Shown here in pieces: positions 8,284 to 16,529 of a DNA stretch of 37,014 bases. Numbering within the stretch: position 1 is the stretch's first letter; each line of letters opens with the position of its first letter. Below the pieces are notes generated by a model. The model was not told where the DNA came from, ran no database searches, and saw only the letters and a program-made list of their open reading frames with translations. The DNA lies in contig CAZTDD010000068.1 in assembly GCA_964612675.1 (NCBI GenBank), forward strand, positions 1 to 37,014, read 5' to 3'. A program made the position numbers and the translations under genes. Source of the stretch: CAZTDD01 sp964612675. Lineage in GTDB: Bacteria > Hinthialibacterota > Hinthialibacteria > Hinthialibacterales > JAKPRU01.

Positions 8284-8442
8284 CTCTATTCTTTGTCGAA
8301 TTCGGCCTATCTGTCAAGATGGTCTACGGTATTTTCTCAAGGACATACGTCTTGGACTCGAACAGAAAAATGGTATTCCATAGATTTCGGCAATAGTGAG
8401 AGTAGGGAACTTTGGTGATCGGGTCGTGCAACTCTCGAATAA

Positions 8443-8501
8443 GGCCTGTCTCATAATGAGTGCATCAACAGACAGGCCATAGTCCGGCTTATCGATAAGC
8501 C
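8443..8501. promoter_or_regulatory. Inverted repeat plus 16-bp perfect palindrome
   Basis: ggcctgtct (8443-8451) pairs with agacaggcc (8470-8478). It is followed at 8486-8501 by the perfect palindrome ggcttatcgataagcc. Both lie upstream of the plus-strand methyltransferase-like gene, in a gene-free stretch of almost 600 bases (8066-8653). The palindrome is a plausible dimeric-regulator site, but no known consensus is recognised. Confidence 0.4.
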
Positions 8502-8653
8502 TAGTATTATCAGTATGATAGGGTTTATTTTTGAGATCTCTGGCGAGTTTTCATTGAGTACAGTCCTTTTCTTACGAAGTTCGACAGAACCCTTTAGCGC
8601 CGTCTGACGCTATGCGCAGGCTGGCCCGGCAAACTGACTCCGGCGGTATCACG

Positions 8654-10507
8654 ATGTCTTACTCTGATTTCGACAAACACAATAATTTCCCGGAACAACA
8701 CTATGTTTCATGGCGGCCCGAATCCGGTACAGTGCCGACAAGTTGGTGGCAATCGCCCACAGTTCTGGCCGCTGTCCAGTATCACGCGACGGGAGACCCG
8801 GGACGGTCGGAGATCGACTGGCTGAAAGAACGTACCGGCGGACGCTGCTTCCGCCATGCGCTCGTTCTCTGTTGCGGCGGGGGGAGACGGGAGAGAGCAC
8901 TAATCGAACGTGGCATGATCGAGCGCGCAACGTGCATCGATGTCGACCCCGAAGCGGCCCGGACTGCAAAACAGGAAGCGCAGAAGATAGGGATCGACGA
9001 GCTGCTTGACTACATTGTCGCGGATGCCAACACCTGGCCCATCCCCGAAAACACCTTCGATCTGATTCTAAGTGCAAGCGCTCTACATCACCTGGAGCGG
9101 TTGGAGGATATCATTGAGCGCATCCATACTGGGCTGACATCCGATGGGCTCTTCTTTTTGTTCGAATATGTCGGACCCAACCGTTTTCAGTTCACGCAGA
9201 AGCACTTGATCCACGCCAACCGAGTGCTTTATGCATTATCTCCGGAACACCGACGCGTAACTCTCCAAGCGAACAAACCGAAAGAGGTCCTTGTGCGGCC
9301 ATGTCCAGAGGACATCGCCCGTAACGACCCGACTGAGGCTATCCGCGCGGAGGAAATCCTCCCTCTTATCGACTCCTCGGGTCTGGAAACCATTGACAAG
9401 GTTGGACAGGGAGGCGGGATCTACTTCGCTCTACTGGGAGGCATGGTGGGATCCTTTGACGAGAATCTGAGCCACGACACCGCTGTTCTTCGGATTTTGT
9501 GTGAGTTGGACACGATTTTGACGGAACAGAGAATCCTCCCGAATCTGCGCGCCATGGTCCTGGCTTCGAGGGAACCAGTCGTCGGTCTTCAACCTGTTCT
9601 TCGAACGCCCCGACAGGTATCCGGCGAGATCGTCTCGATCCCGGTCGACGACCATTGGAGTGCGGATACGATTGTGGAATCTCATCTCCGGCGAGTAGCG
9701 CTCGGGGACGCTTCACTTACGTGGGCCGAATGGTTTCGCCGCCGCTATCTGTCAGAACCGGTGGCTCGGTGCTGTGTCGCAGGGCAGGACGTCAATTGCG
9801 ACGAATGGAAACGTGCAAATGTCGCCAGGGAAGTCTGTTTTGCGGGTTTAGAGACCGTGGGGAATGGGATTCCGGACTGCGAACTTATCGTGACCCACCA
9901 GCCTGGCCCCTTTCCAGACGGGTTTGATGGAATGCTGGATGCAATGCTCGGGCGACTGAATCCGCAAGGTCTGCTGTTTCTAATAGCCGACATCGGTCCC
10001 GGACTGCATATCTGGACAGCGGAAGTCCTAGAGACGGTGAATCGTCTGCTCGGCGTTCTCCCCGAGAATCGGCGGAAACAGGGGCAACAGACGATCGCGA
10101 GAATCCTCGGCCCCGAGTTGCGGGCAAAGAAAGCGTCCAGGCTGAGGCTCGACGGGCACAGCCTTCATACCATCGAGGCGCGGCCTGCCGGAGGAGGGAT
10201 TATTCTTCCGTTCTTATCCGCTGTCCACTCATGTTTGGACGATACGGAGGGAAAAGAGATCCTGCGATTGATCTGTGCCGCAGATGAAATCCTCACACGT
10301 GAGCGAAAGATTCCGCCGGTTCGCGTGGTATCTGTTCTTTCGCCCGTCGTACGGCCCGATCTGAAACCGTCACCGGTAGCGACCGTTGTGTGTGAGATAT
10401 CGGATGGAAAACATATCGGAATCAATTATGATGTGCGGGTCACGAGCGGGGACGAGGCGGTTCGTTTGTATTCGTCGCTCCACGGCGCGAAAGATGAGCA
10501 GGACTAG
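8654..10507 (+). CDS. Internally duplicated SAM-methyltransferase-like protein
   Basis: 617 residues. The first half (about 31-304) is a class I methyltransferase: motif I LVLCCGGGRRE (70-80), acidic CIDVDPEA (94-101), then VADANTWP and LILSASALHHLERLEDII. A helical tail follows with LYALSPEHRR, GQGGGIYF and LRILCELDTILTEQRILP. The second half (about 335-562) repeats this order (TWAEWFRRRY, LLGVLPENRR, PAGGGIILPF, LRLICAADEILTRERKIPP), but its motif I equivalent (CCVAGQD) lacks the glycine-rich loop. So one half probably binds SAM and the other is a degenerate pseudo-enzyme. The substrate is unknown; the neighbouring GT-C proteins suggest glycan or lipid work. The start is uncertain: ATG 8654 is chosen (weak ggcggt upstream), and ATG 8612 in the same frame is possible. 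Confidence 0.75.
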   Translation: MSYSDFDKHNNFPEQHYVSWRPESGTVPTSWWQSPTVLAAVQYHATGDPGRSEIDWLKERTGGRCFRHALVLCCGGGRRERALIERGMIERATCIDVDPEAARTAKQEAQKIGIDELLDYIVADANTWPIPENTFDLILSASALHHLERLEDIIERIHTGLTSDGLFFLFEYVGPNRFQFTQKHLIHANRVLYALSPEHRRVTLQANKPKEVLVRPCPEDIARNDPTEAIRAEEILPLIDSSGLETIDKVGQGGGIYFALLGGMVGSFDENLSHDTAVLRILCELDTILTEQRILPNLRAMVLASREPVVGLQPVLRTPRQVSGEIVSIPVDDHWSADTIVESHLRRVALGDASLTWAEWFRRRYLSEPVARCCVAGQDVNCDEWKRANVAREVCFAGLETVGNGIPDCELIVTHQPGPFPDGFDGMLDAMLGRLNPQGLLFLIADIGPGLHIWTAEVLETVNRLLGVLPENRRKQGQQTIARILGPELRAKKASRLRLDGHSLHTIEARPAGGGIILPFLSAVHSCLDDTEGKEILRLICAADEILTRERKIPPVRVVSVLSPVVRPDLKPSPVATVVCEISDGKHIGINYDVRVTSGDEAVRLYSSLHGAKDEQD

Positions 10508-10751
10508 AAGTATCCGCTTTTGGAGTCTCTGTAGACGATAAGATCTCATCGGGCGAAAGGGTCTTGTTCGCGGCGCCCTCGGTTTGGAGCGGAGCGATGT
10601 CGTAGCATCCGTATCCATAGCCGTCGCCGCGATTTCCGGTCACGTTCCAATAGCCAAAGAGAAGATAGCAAACGACAAACGTCAGCCCCACCAGCACATA
10701 GTGGAGCCACTGTTTATTCCGAAGATGATCCAGAAGCGAATGTAAATTCAT
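10440..10751 (-). CDS. Small single-pass membrane protein, unknown
   Basis: 103 residues with one clear membrane segment (about 15-36, HYVLVGLTFVVCYLLFGYW). A Gly/Tyr-rich patch (GDGYGYGCYD) and a polar, Pro/Ser/Thr-rich tail follow. An aaggaga stands about 17 bases before the ATG, rather far for an RBS. The 3' end overlaps the end of the methyltransferase-like gene by 68 bases on the opposite strand. I do not recognise a family. The hydrophobic segment and the lack of a better use for this stretch support it, but it may be spurious or may end differently. Confidence 0.4.
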   Translation of the reverse strand: MNLHSLLDHLRNKQWLHYVLVGLTFVVCYLLFGYWNVTGNRGDGYGYGCYDIAPLQTEGAANKTLSPDEILSSTETPKADTSSPAHLSRRGATNTNEPPRPRS

Positions 10752-10966
10752 GGAATTCCGACTTCTATCTCCTTCCCCCCACGTTTCAGTGGAAAGGGCG
10801 GCAAATGACGGCTGTTGGCGTCTTAGGGTTTACAAGTTCTGAATTTTCAATAGCAAGCAGCCGACTAATCGTTACCGTTCAATCTGTGGCCCTGTTGCTA
10901 TCGACTCAAAATCAGCTTTTACTATCCTATCAATGACTCGGAAAATCCCCAAGCGAAGGAAGTACA

Positions 10967-12397
10967 GTGGTGCCTAATCCATTGAAATCGTTGATGATCG
11001 GCGTATTCCTGGCGATGTGTGCGGCTCTTTTGATCCGGCCGTATTGGAGCCACGATATCTGGTGGCACATCAAATGCGGGGAGCTGATCGTTAAGGAACA
11101 CCAGTGGCCGTCCCCCGATGTTTTTACGTGCACAGTAGACGGGGAACCGTGGCTGGTCCATTCCTGGTTCAGTCAATGCATTCTGTATATCACCGATTCA
11201 CTGGTGGGGGAGGCGGGGCTTCAGGCGTGGGACACCCTGCTGCGGGTTGTCTTTGTTGCGTTGGTCTGGTTGGCCTCAGGGCGTCTTCCGGGCGGTTTTG
11301 GCGTCCGGCTTCTCGCGACCGCGAACGCGGCGTTTTTATGTGCCACGTTGGAATCGCGGCCTCATATTGCGGTGCCGATCTTTCTGCTGCTTCTTGCGAC
11401 ATCGAAGAACCTCTGCCGACCGGACAGGCGCGCTCCGCTCTGGACAATTCCGCTTATGGCGCTTTGGAGCAACGTCCATCCGAGTATGCTATTGGGTCAG
11501 TTCTTTCTGGGTGTATGTCTGGTCCAGCGCGTAGCCGCAACAGGAAAACTCAAACGCGATTCTCTCGTGATTACAGCGGCGATTCTTGCCGGTTTCGTTA
11601 ATCCCTACCACTTCCGCTTAATTCATTTTGCGCTATTTGAAAATCGAGCCTACGATTTCGTTACGATTCGCGAATGGCTTTCCCCGTTCGCAGTTTTGCC
11701 TGAGTCATTTATCGACGTACTCGTTCTTATCGCAAACACGGTCCTCTTCTTCTACATCTGCGAGAAAACTCTGATTCGGCAACGACCGCTTGGCCTTTCT
11801 CTTGCCGTCCAGGCGGCTGGGGCGTTTGTATTCTTGATCACCGCCTATACCTCGTTTCGATTTATGTTTCTGTCGACGATCGCTCTCTATCCGATTCTCA
11901 GCGCCGAGGCTACGGAAACCGCTTCCGCGAAATCCGACAAGAAAGAATACGTATCCACGACGGCAACAGCCTCGCTGCTGTTGTATTTCATCGTTCTTCT
12001 GATCGGCAAACCGACCTATGCGCGCGATTGGTTCGATCTGAAAGAGGCCACGGCCTTTTTGAATGAAATCGAGGCGGAGGGAAATATATTCAACGATTTT
12101 TCATTTGGCGGACGGATCATTTACGATTGTTATCCTCGGATAAAGGTATTCGCCGACGGCCGAATCGGACCGTTTGAAGAGGAAGTTTTCCCTTTGTATG
12201 TGAAAGTTTTTGAGGACGCCCCCACGGTGGGTCTCGAAATCCTGAATACCTATCATATCGGCTGGGTCCTAATCCAGGAGGTCACCCAACCTGCTTGGAT
12301 GAATGAAGAACGCGGCTTCGAGGAGATCTACCGACATAGAGGGATTGTGATATTCAAACGAGAAGACGCTTTTCCATCGTTGAGAGGTGAGACTTGA
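10967..12397 (+). CDS. Polytopic membrane protein, GT-C glycosyltransferase-like
   Basis: 476 residues with about ten membrane segments. After the first one comes SHDIWWHIKCGELIVKEHQ, then PSPDVFTC and PWLVHSWFSQ. This pattern (D-I-W-W-H near the start of the first outer loop) is typical of a large family of bacterial GT-C-like membrane proteins thought to move sugars from polyprenyl-phosphate carriers. The C-terminal soluble part (from about 360) has FNDFSFGGRIIYDCYPRIKVFADGR, also typical of this group. The start is GTG at 10967, with gaagga 5 bases upstream. The acceptor is unknown. It is the first of three such proteins in 10.9-16.2 kb. Repeat B copy 2 begins 3 bases after its stop codon. 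Confidence 0.75.
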   Translation: MVPNPLKSLMIGVFLAMCAALLIRPYWSHDIWWHIKCGELIVKEHQWPSPDVFTCTVDGEPWLVHSWFSQCILYITDSLVGEAGLQAWDTLLRVVFVALVWLASGRLPGGFGVRLLATANAAFLCATLESRPHIAVPIFLLLLATSKNLCRPDRRAPLWTIPLMALWSNVHPSMLLGQFFLGVCLVQRVAATGKLKRDSLVITAAILAGFVNPYHFRLIHFALFENRAYDFVTIREWLSPFAVLPESFIDVLVLIANTVLFFYICEKTLIRQRPLGLSLAVQAAGAFVFLITAYTSFRFMFLSTIALYPILSAEATETASAKSDKKEYVSTTATASLLLYFIVLLIGKPTYARDWFDLKEATAFLNEIEAEGNIFNDFSFGGRIIYDCYPRIKVFADGRIGPFEEEVFPLYVKVFEDAPTVGLEILNTYHIGWVLIQEVTQPAWMNEERGFEEIYRHRGIVIFKREDAFPSLRGET

Positions 12398-12400
12398 ATG

Positions 12401-12530
12401 ATCGCCCCTCACCCTAGCCTCTCTCCCGGCGGGAGAGGGAACTCCTGAGGCCTAGCGCTTTTCAGGCGGGAGAGGGAGTTTCTGATGGTAGATGCTGACT
12501 TTTCGCTATGGTTGCAAAAATGCGAAGAGG
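12401..12530. repeat. Repeat B, copy 2 (palindromic core)
   Basis: atcgcccctcaccct (12401-12415) and gggagagggaact (12431-12443) match the core of the element at 4806-4847. The hairpin ctctcccg/cgggagag lies between them. A second gggagaggg follows near 12468, and the right side (gatgctgacttttcgc, near 12490) resembles the inner arm of copy 1. The copy seems longer and more decayed than copy 1. The right limit is approximate. Confidence 0.5.
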
Positions 12531-12628
12531 CCGGCCGGAAGCGCCGTCGGAAAGCCGCGTGGATAAAGGCCAAAAGCGATGTTTATGGATAATTGCAGGA
12601 CCTGAGGAAAAAAGTACCGGTAGTGCGA

Positions 12629-12715
12629 TCCAGACGCCCCCCTCCAACTCCCCCCGTGAACGGGGGGAGAGACTTTGACATGCCGGCAGAAGGGGTCAGT
12701 TTTGCAACGTTAGGG
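12629..12715. repeat. Dispersed intergenic repeat A, copy 2
   Basis: Second copy of the element at 1-89, in the same orientation, with the identical hairpin ctccccccg-tgaa-cggggggag and the shared end gcaacgttaggg. It sits in the 423-base intergenic stretch between two GT-C genes, next to repeat B copy 2. Confidence 0.7.
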
Positions 12716-12820
12716 TTTTTCTGGGCGCGTTAGGCGGGTAGGTTGGCAACAACGTTTACTCAGGATGTAGAAATCAACCATCGGGGAGTGCCATAAAGCA
12801 TTCTCAATAAGGATACACGT

Positions 12821-14533
12821 ATGACAACGGAGCAAAGCGCTTGTCGAAAATGGCCGGACAATGCAATCCTTGCGATCTGTAGTCTGTTCGTCGCAGCGAT
12901 TTTCTTCCAGCGTCTGCCCGAGCTGTGGGAACGTATCTTCGATCCCGATGAGTTCGAACATTTGCATGCCGCGTATTGTATTGCCGACGGCATGGTTCCG
13001 TACCGGGATTTCTTCGAACATCACCCTCCGCTCTTTTGGGTGTTCCTTCAACCCCTGTATTGGCTGATGGATCCGTCCATATCGCTGTTGTTCGCAGCCC
13101 GGATTGCGGCGGGGCTCCTGACCCTGGGAATCATCGCTTTGACCTTCGAGATTGGACGATCGCTGTTTGGCAAAACTGCTGGTGCCGTAAGCGCTCTATT
13201 TCTGACTTGTACTCTGCTTTTTCTGCAAAAGTCTTTTGAATCCCGTCCGGATGTACTTGAAGTTCTATTCTTCCTCGGCGGCTTGCGTTTATTGATTTCC
13301 GGATGGCAAGCGAAGAAAAACGCCGTCTTTTTCTTATCGGGTTTGTGTATGGGAGCATCGTTCCTCTGCTCACAGAAGGTGCTGTTTCCGGTCCTTGGAA
13401 TGGCGGCGATCTGGCTGCTGAGATGTTTTGTGTTCCACGAAAAAGAAACGAATTCGCTTCGTCGTTTCGGTTGGTTCGGAGTCGGTTTTCTGCTCCCTTT
13501 CGGTGGGATTATTCTCGTCTTCGCCTACCTGAATGCCGCGAGTGATTTTCTGTACCGCTGCTTTCTATTCAACGCGCAGTGGAAAGTCCACATCAATCCG
13601 CTGCCTGTCTGTATGGAATTCGTCCGTCAAAACCCCATCATTTTCTCTCTTGGAACCGTGGCGATGCTCGGACAATTGAGTTCGATTCAGGATCGAAAAG
13701 TCGAATCGTTGCCTCTGGGGGCGGCCTTGGGGGGTCTCGCCGGAATCGCCATTCTCCCCGTCGTACAACGACAATACCTGCTGTTGATCTTTCCACTCTG
13801 GTCCATATTCGCCGCTCAGTGGTTGGTCAGCCGCGTTCAAAACAGAGCCAGTCATCAGGAAAAGGCGTGGGATTTTGTCCTGGCCGGCGTGATGGGGATT
13901 TCTCTGGCGTTGAGTTCCCCGAAATTCCTTGGCTCATTCGACCGGTTCTTATGGCTTTGGTTGTTTTTGTTGTTCTCGATTCTTGTTTCAGCATGGTTAC
14001 AATCACCCAAGAAGAAGTTGGTTTCCATTCTTGCTGTCGCCGTTGGTATCGGTTTCCTTTCGCCTCTGGCGGGCACGGGCGCCTTTTTTGGGGTAGGCGC
14101 GGCGATTGTTCTTCTTTTCGCTTTTATACTGCCAAAAAGGGCTGCGATTCTTGCCGTTCTTTTGTTGGGGGTCTTTGCGCATCCGTTTGGCCGCAGCGCT
14201 CGGAAAGACTATGTGCGCAATACACCGCAGATCGGATACATCAAGATCGTGATGGAAGAGACGGGACCGAGCGACGCTGTCTTTGACGGCTGGAGCGGAT
14301 ACGGTGTTTTCCGGCCTCACGCCTATTACTACTTCTTTTTACATCGAGAAATCCGAGCGATGCTGACTCCAAGCGAGCTGAGTACGGATATCGTCAAGGC
14401 GTTGGAAGAAAAGGAGCCGAAGATCGTGATTTATGATGAGAATGTGCAACGGCTGGGTCAAAACGTCAGACAATATATCCACAAGCACTACAAACCCATG
14501 GGGCTTGGAAATATATATAGAAGATCCGAGTAA
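12821..14533 (+). CDS. GT39/PMT-like GT-C glycosyltransferase
   Basis: 570 residues, a polytopic inner-membrane protein. The first outer loop holds DPDEFEHLHAAYCIADG and YRDFFEHHPPLFW. This matches the ArnT/PMT_2 family (acidic pair in the first loop, then the H-P-P-L block), which transfers sugars from a polyprenyl-phosphate donor to lipid or protein on the outer face of the membrane. About eleven hydrophobic segments follow, and a short soluble C-terminal part (about 480-570) closes the protein. ATG 12821 has aagga upstream. It is convergent with the next gene, with only 5 bases between stops. The donor and acceptor are unknown; the family is well supported. Confidence 0.85.
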   Translation: MTTEQSACRKWPDNAILAICSLFVAAIFFQRLPELWERIFDPDEFEHLHAAYCIADGMVPYRDFFEHHPPLFWVFLQPLYWLMDPSISLLFAARIAAGLLTLGIIALTFEIGRSLFGKTAGAVSALFLTCTLLFLQKSFESRPDVLEVLFFLGGLRLLISGWQAKKNAVFFLSGLCMGASFLCSQKVLFPVLGMAAIWLLRCFVFHEKETNSLRRFGWFGVGFLLPFGGIILVFAYLNAASDFLYRCFLFNAQWKVHINPLPVCMEFVRQNPIIFSLGTVAMLGQLSSIQDRKVESLPLGAALGGLAGIAILPVVQRQYLLLIFPLWSIFAAQWLVSRVQNRASHQEKAWDFVLAGVMGISLALSSPKFLGSFDRFLWLWLFLLFSILVSAWLQSPKKKLVSILAVAVGIGFLSPLAGTGAFFGVGAAIVLLFAFILPKRAAILAVLLLGVFAHPFGRSARKDYVRNTPQIGYIKIVMEETGPSDAVFDGWSGYGVFRPHAYYYFFLHREIRAMLTPSELSTDIVKALEEKEPKIVIYDENVQRLGQNVRQYIHKHYKPMGLGNIYRRSE

Positions 14534-14538
14534 AGAGT

Positions 14539-16200
14539 TCAGCCGTGAGTTTCTTCGCGTATTGCAAATCGTAGAACCGCCGGATTGATTCTCACAACCG
14601 GTTCTTGGAACACATACAGGTCATAGAGTTCCCGCGATTCGAATAGCGTGTAGTTTTTCTCAACAAATTCCGCCATTGGACGCCATTGCTTTAGAAACTC
14701 ATCGCTGTTCTGGGGATGCTGGGGCGTCCAGTCTTTTTTCATGACAATGAAGTAACGCGGAGGATCCGCTTTCAAGGTGTGAACGACCTCCTGTTTCGCT
14801 TCCTCTCGAATCGGAGAATGCTCGGCGGCAAGCGGCATTTTGAATACGTACCGCGAAGCGGAACTCCGCTCGGATAGAACATAGATATCGGGACAGTATC
14901 CAAGCACATAGATTGTCTCCTGCGGTTCGGTTGTATCCCGAACGTACTCGGCGAGCTGTACAACGGACTCGTCGGTGAAGAACCCCATATTCGGCGGTTT
15001 CCAGTGAGGCGCTTCGAGTAGATACCACTTGACGACGTTGACTCCAAGCAAAGCCCCGACCAACAACAACGAGACAGTCAACGCGTTCAGAAAGGAGGCC
15101 GCTGGCGTCCTTGCCTTCAACGTATCCAGGGAGGCCGCGCCGGAGAGAGCCATTGGAGGCACCAGCAACAGAAAATAATGCGGATAGAATCGCCATCCAA
15201 GACAAACCGATACAACGGACAGGAGTAGCCAGACAGCCAGCCAGAGCATTGCCAAACGTTGATTCCTCCAGTTCCTCAGGATGCCGAGGACGGCGAGAGC
15301 GGCAAAGGGTGCGAGGAAAGCGAGACGCGAAGGCAGGACACCCGACAGGTATTCCCAATGAGGTACGCCTTGCGAATAGGCTGGATTGTACACTGTGAGC
15401 ACAAACAACCAGTTATCCAGGATTCCGTTTTGAATGCACCACATCGCCACCGCGGCGATTGGGATGAGCACGCCGACGGCTACAAGCGAGAGTTGAGGAA
15501 CAAGTCCATATTCTTGGGAGTTTTCGCGTGTTCTCGGCCGAAGCAACCATAGCAATACAAAGGGGACCAGACAGCTCACCGCTGTTGTGAGTTTGACCAA
15601 CATGCCGAGTCCCGCCAGGATCCCTGCAATAAGCGAGTAAAGCAATCGCTTCGGGTTCGGTTTAGCGATGGCGGTCAGGCCAAATCGCATCGCGACGACA
15701 AAGAACAGAAGCCCGGGGATCTCCATCGCCGCCGTGTTTCCTTGAATCGGCTCGGCAGTGAGAAGAATCAAGGATAGTGCCCCGACCAACCATAGGTGCC
15801 TCGTAATCTGTAATTGACGAGCCAGTCCGATCAATTGATACATGAGAATTGCGCGAAGCAGCACAACGCCTAAACGGAGTCCACTGATGCTGTTTCCGAA
15901 TACCTTGAGCAGAAACGCACACAAAAGCCATTCCATGGGATCCTTGTGATCCCAGAAATCTTCGTAGGGTGTCTGGCCTTGGAGCAACTCTCTCGCACAA
16001 TAGACCCTCATCCCCTCGTCCGGTTCGAAAGAACGGTTCGTCAGTGCGAAAGACTGGAGAATCAGACAAGCCACAGCCCATCCAACTGCTGCAAGTCGCC
16101 ATCCCTGCAAGAAACGGGCATGCGGAGCGGGACAGCATGAGGCTTCGGAGTCCGGCGCTTGCTGTTCTTCTGATTTCACTTCGGCCGACGGAGGATGCAT
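14539..16200 (-). CDS. GT39/PMT-like GT-C glycosyltransferase
   Basis: 553 residues, paralogous in design to the protein at 12821-14533. The first outer loop has FEPDEGMRVYCARELLQGQ, YEDFWDHKDPMEW (H-K-D-P in place of H-P-P) and then ISGLRLGVVLLRAI. About ten hydrophobic segments follow, and a soluble C-terminal part contains LGYCPDIYVLSERSSASRY, typical of this family. The predicted role is transfer of a sugar from a polyprenyl-phosphate donor at the periplasmic face. It starts at ATG 16200 with no strong RBS. A 15-bp palindrome lies about 30-45 bases upstream. Two similar enzymes in opposite orientations suggest an old duplication and inversion, or independent recruitment. Confidence 0.85.
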   Translation of the reverse strand: MHPPSAEVKSEEQQAPDSEASCCPAPHARFLQGWRLAAVGWAVACLILQSFALTNRSFEPDEGMRVYCARELLQGQTPYEDFWDHKDPMEWLLCAFLLKVFGNSISGLRLGVVLLRAILMYQLIGLARQLQITRHLWLVGALSLILLTAEPIQGNTAAMEIPGLLFFVVAMRFGLTAIAKPNPKRLLYSLIAGILAGLGMLVKLTTAVSCLVPFVLLWLLRPRTRENSQEYGLVPQLSLVAVGVLIPIAAVAMWCIQNGILDNWLFVLTVYNPAYSQGVPHWEYLSGVLPSRLAFLAPFAALAVLGILRNWRNQRLAMLWLAVWLLLSVVSVCLGWRFYPHYFLLLVPPMALSGAASLDTLKARTPAASFLNALTVSLLLVGALLGVNVVKWYLLEAPHWKPPNMGFFTDESVVQLAEYVRDTTEPQETIYVLGYCPDIYVLSERSSASRYVFKMPLAAEHSPIREEAKQEVVHTLKADPPRYFIVMKKDWTPQHPQNSDEFLKQWRPMAEFVEKNYTLFESRELYDLYVFQEPVVRINPAVLRFAIREETHG

Positions 16201-16230
16201 CGTTGACTCGCGTTGTCGCTTTATTGCGCC

Positions 16231-16245
16231 TTAGCAAATTGCTAA
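16231..16245. promoter_or_regulatory. Palindrome upstream of GT-C gene
   Basis: ttagcaa-a-ttgctaa is a perfect 7+7 inverted repeat, 31-45 bases upstream of the minus-strand GT39 start at 16200. It fits a dimeric regulator site or a short hairpin in the leader. The rest of 16246-16505 shows no gene and nothing I can name. Confidence 0.35.
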
Positions 16246-16529
16246 CTTCTTTGAAGATAGTTTAGGAAAAGCGACAGCGTGTCAAACGAAGGGCACCGTC
16301 AAGCCTCATCCGCGCGACCGTCAGGAAGGAATTCCACGGGGCGTAACGATAGATAGAGTGCCAAATCTGGTGTATTATCGCCGGTGTTAACGACTGGAGG
16401 GAGACGGTCGCACTAACGATAGTCGCTCTTGGTCACAGCCAGGGGTAGCGAGGGTCTGCCGGCTATGGACCACAGATGCGATCAACTCGGGTTTGACCGG
16501 CTGTCCGATAAGGAGCTGAGGTAGCGTTC

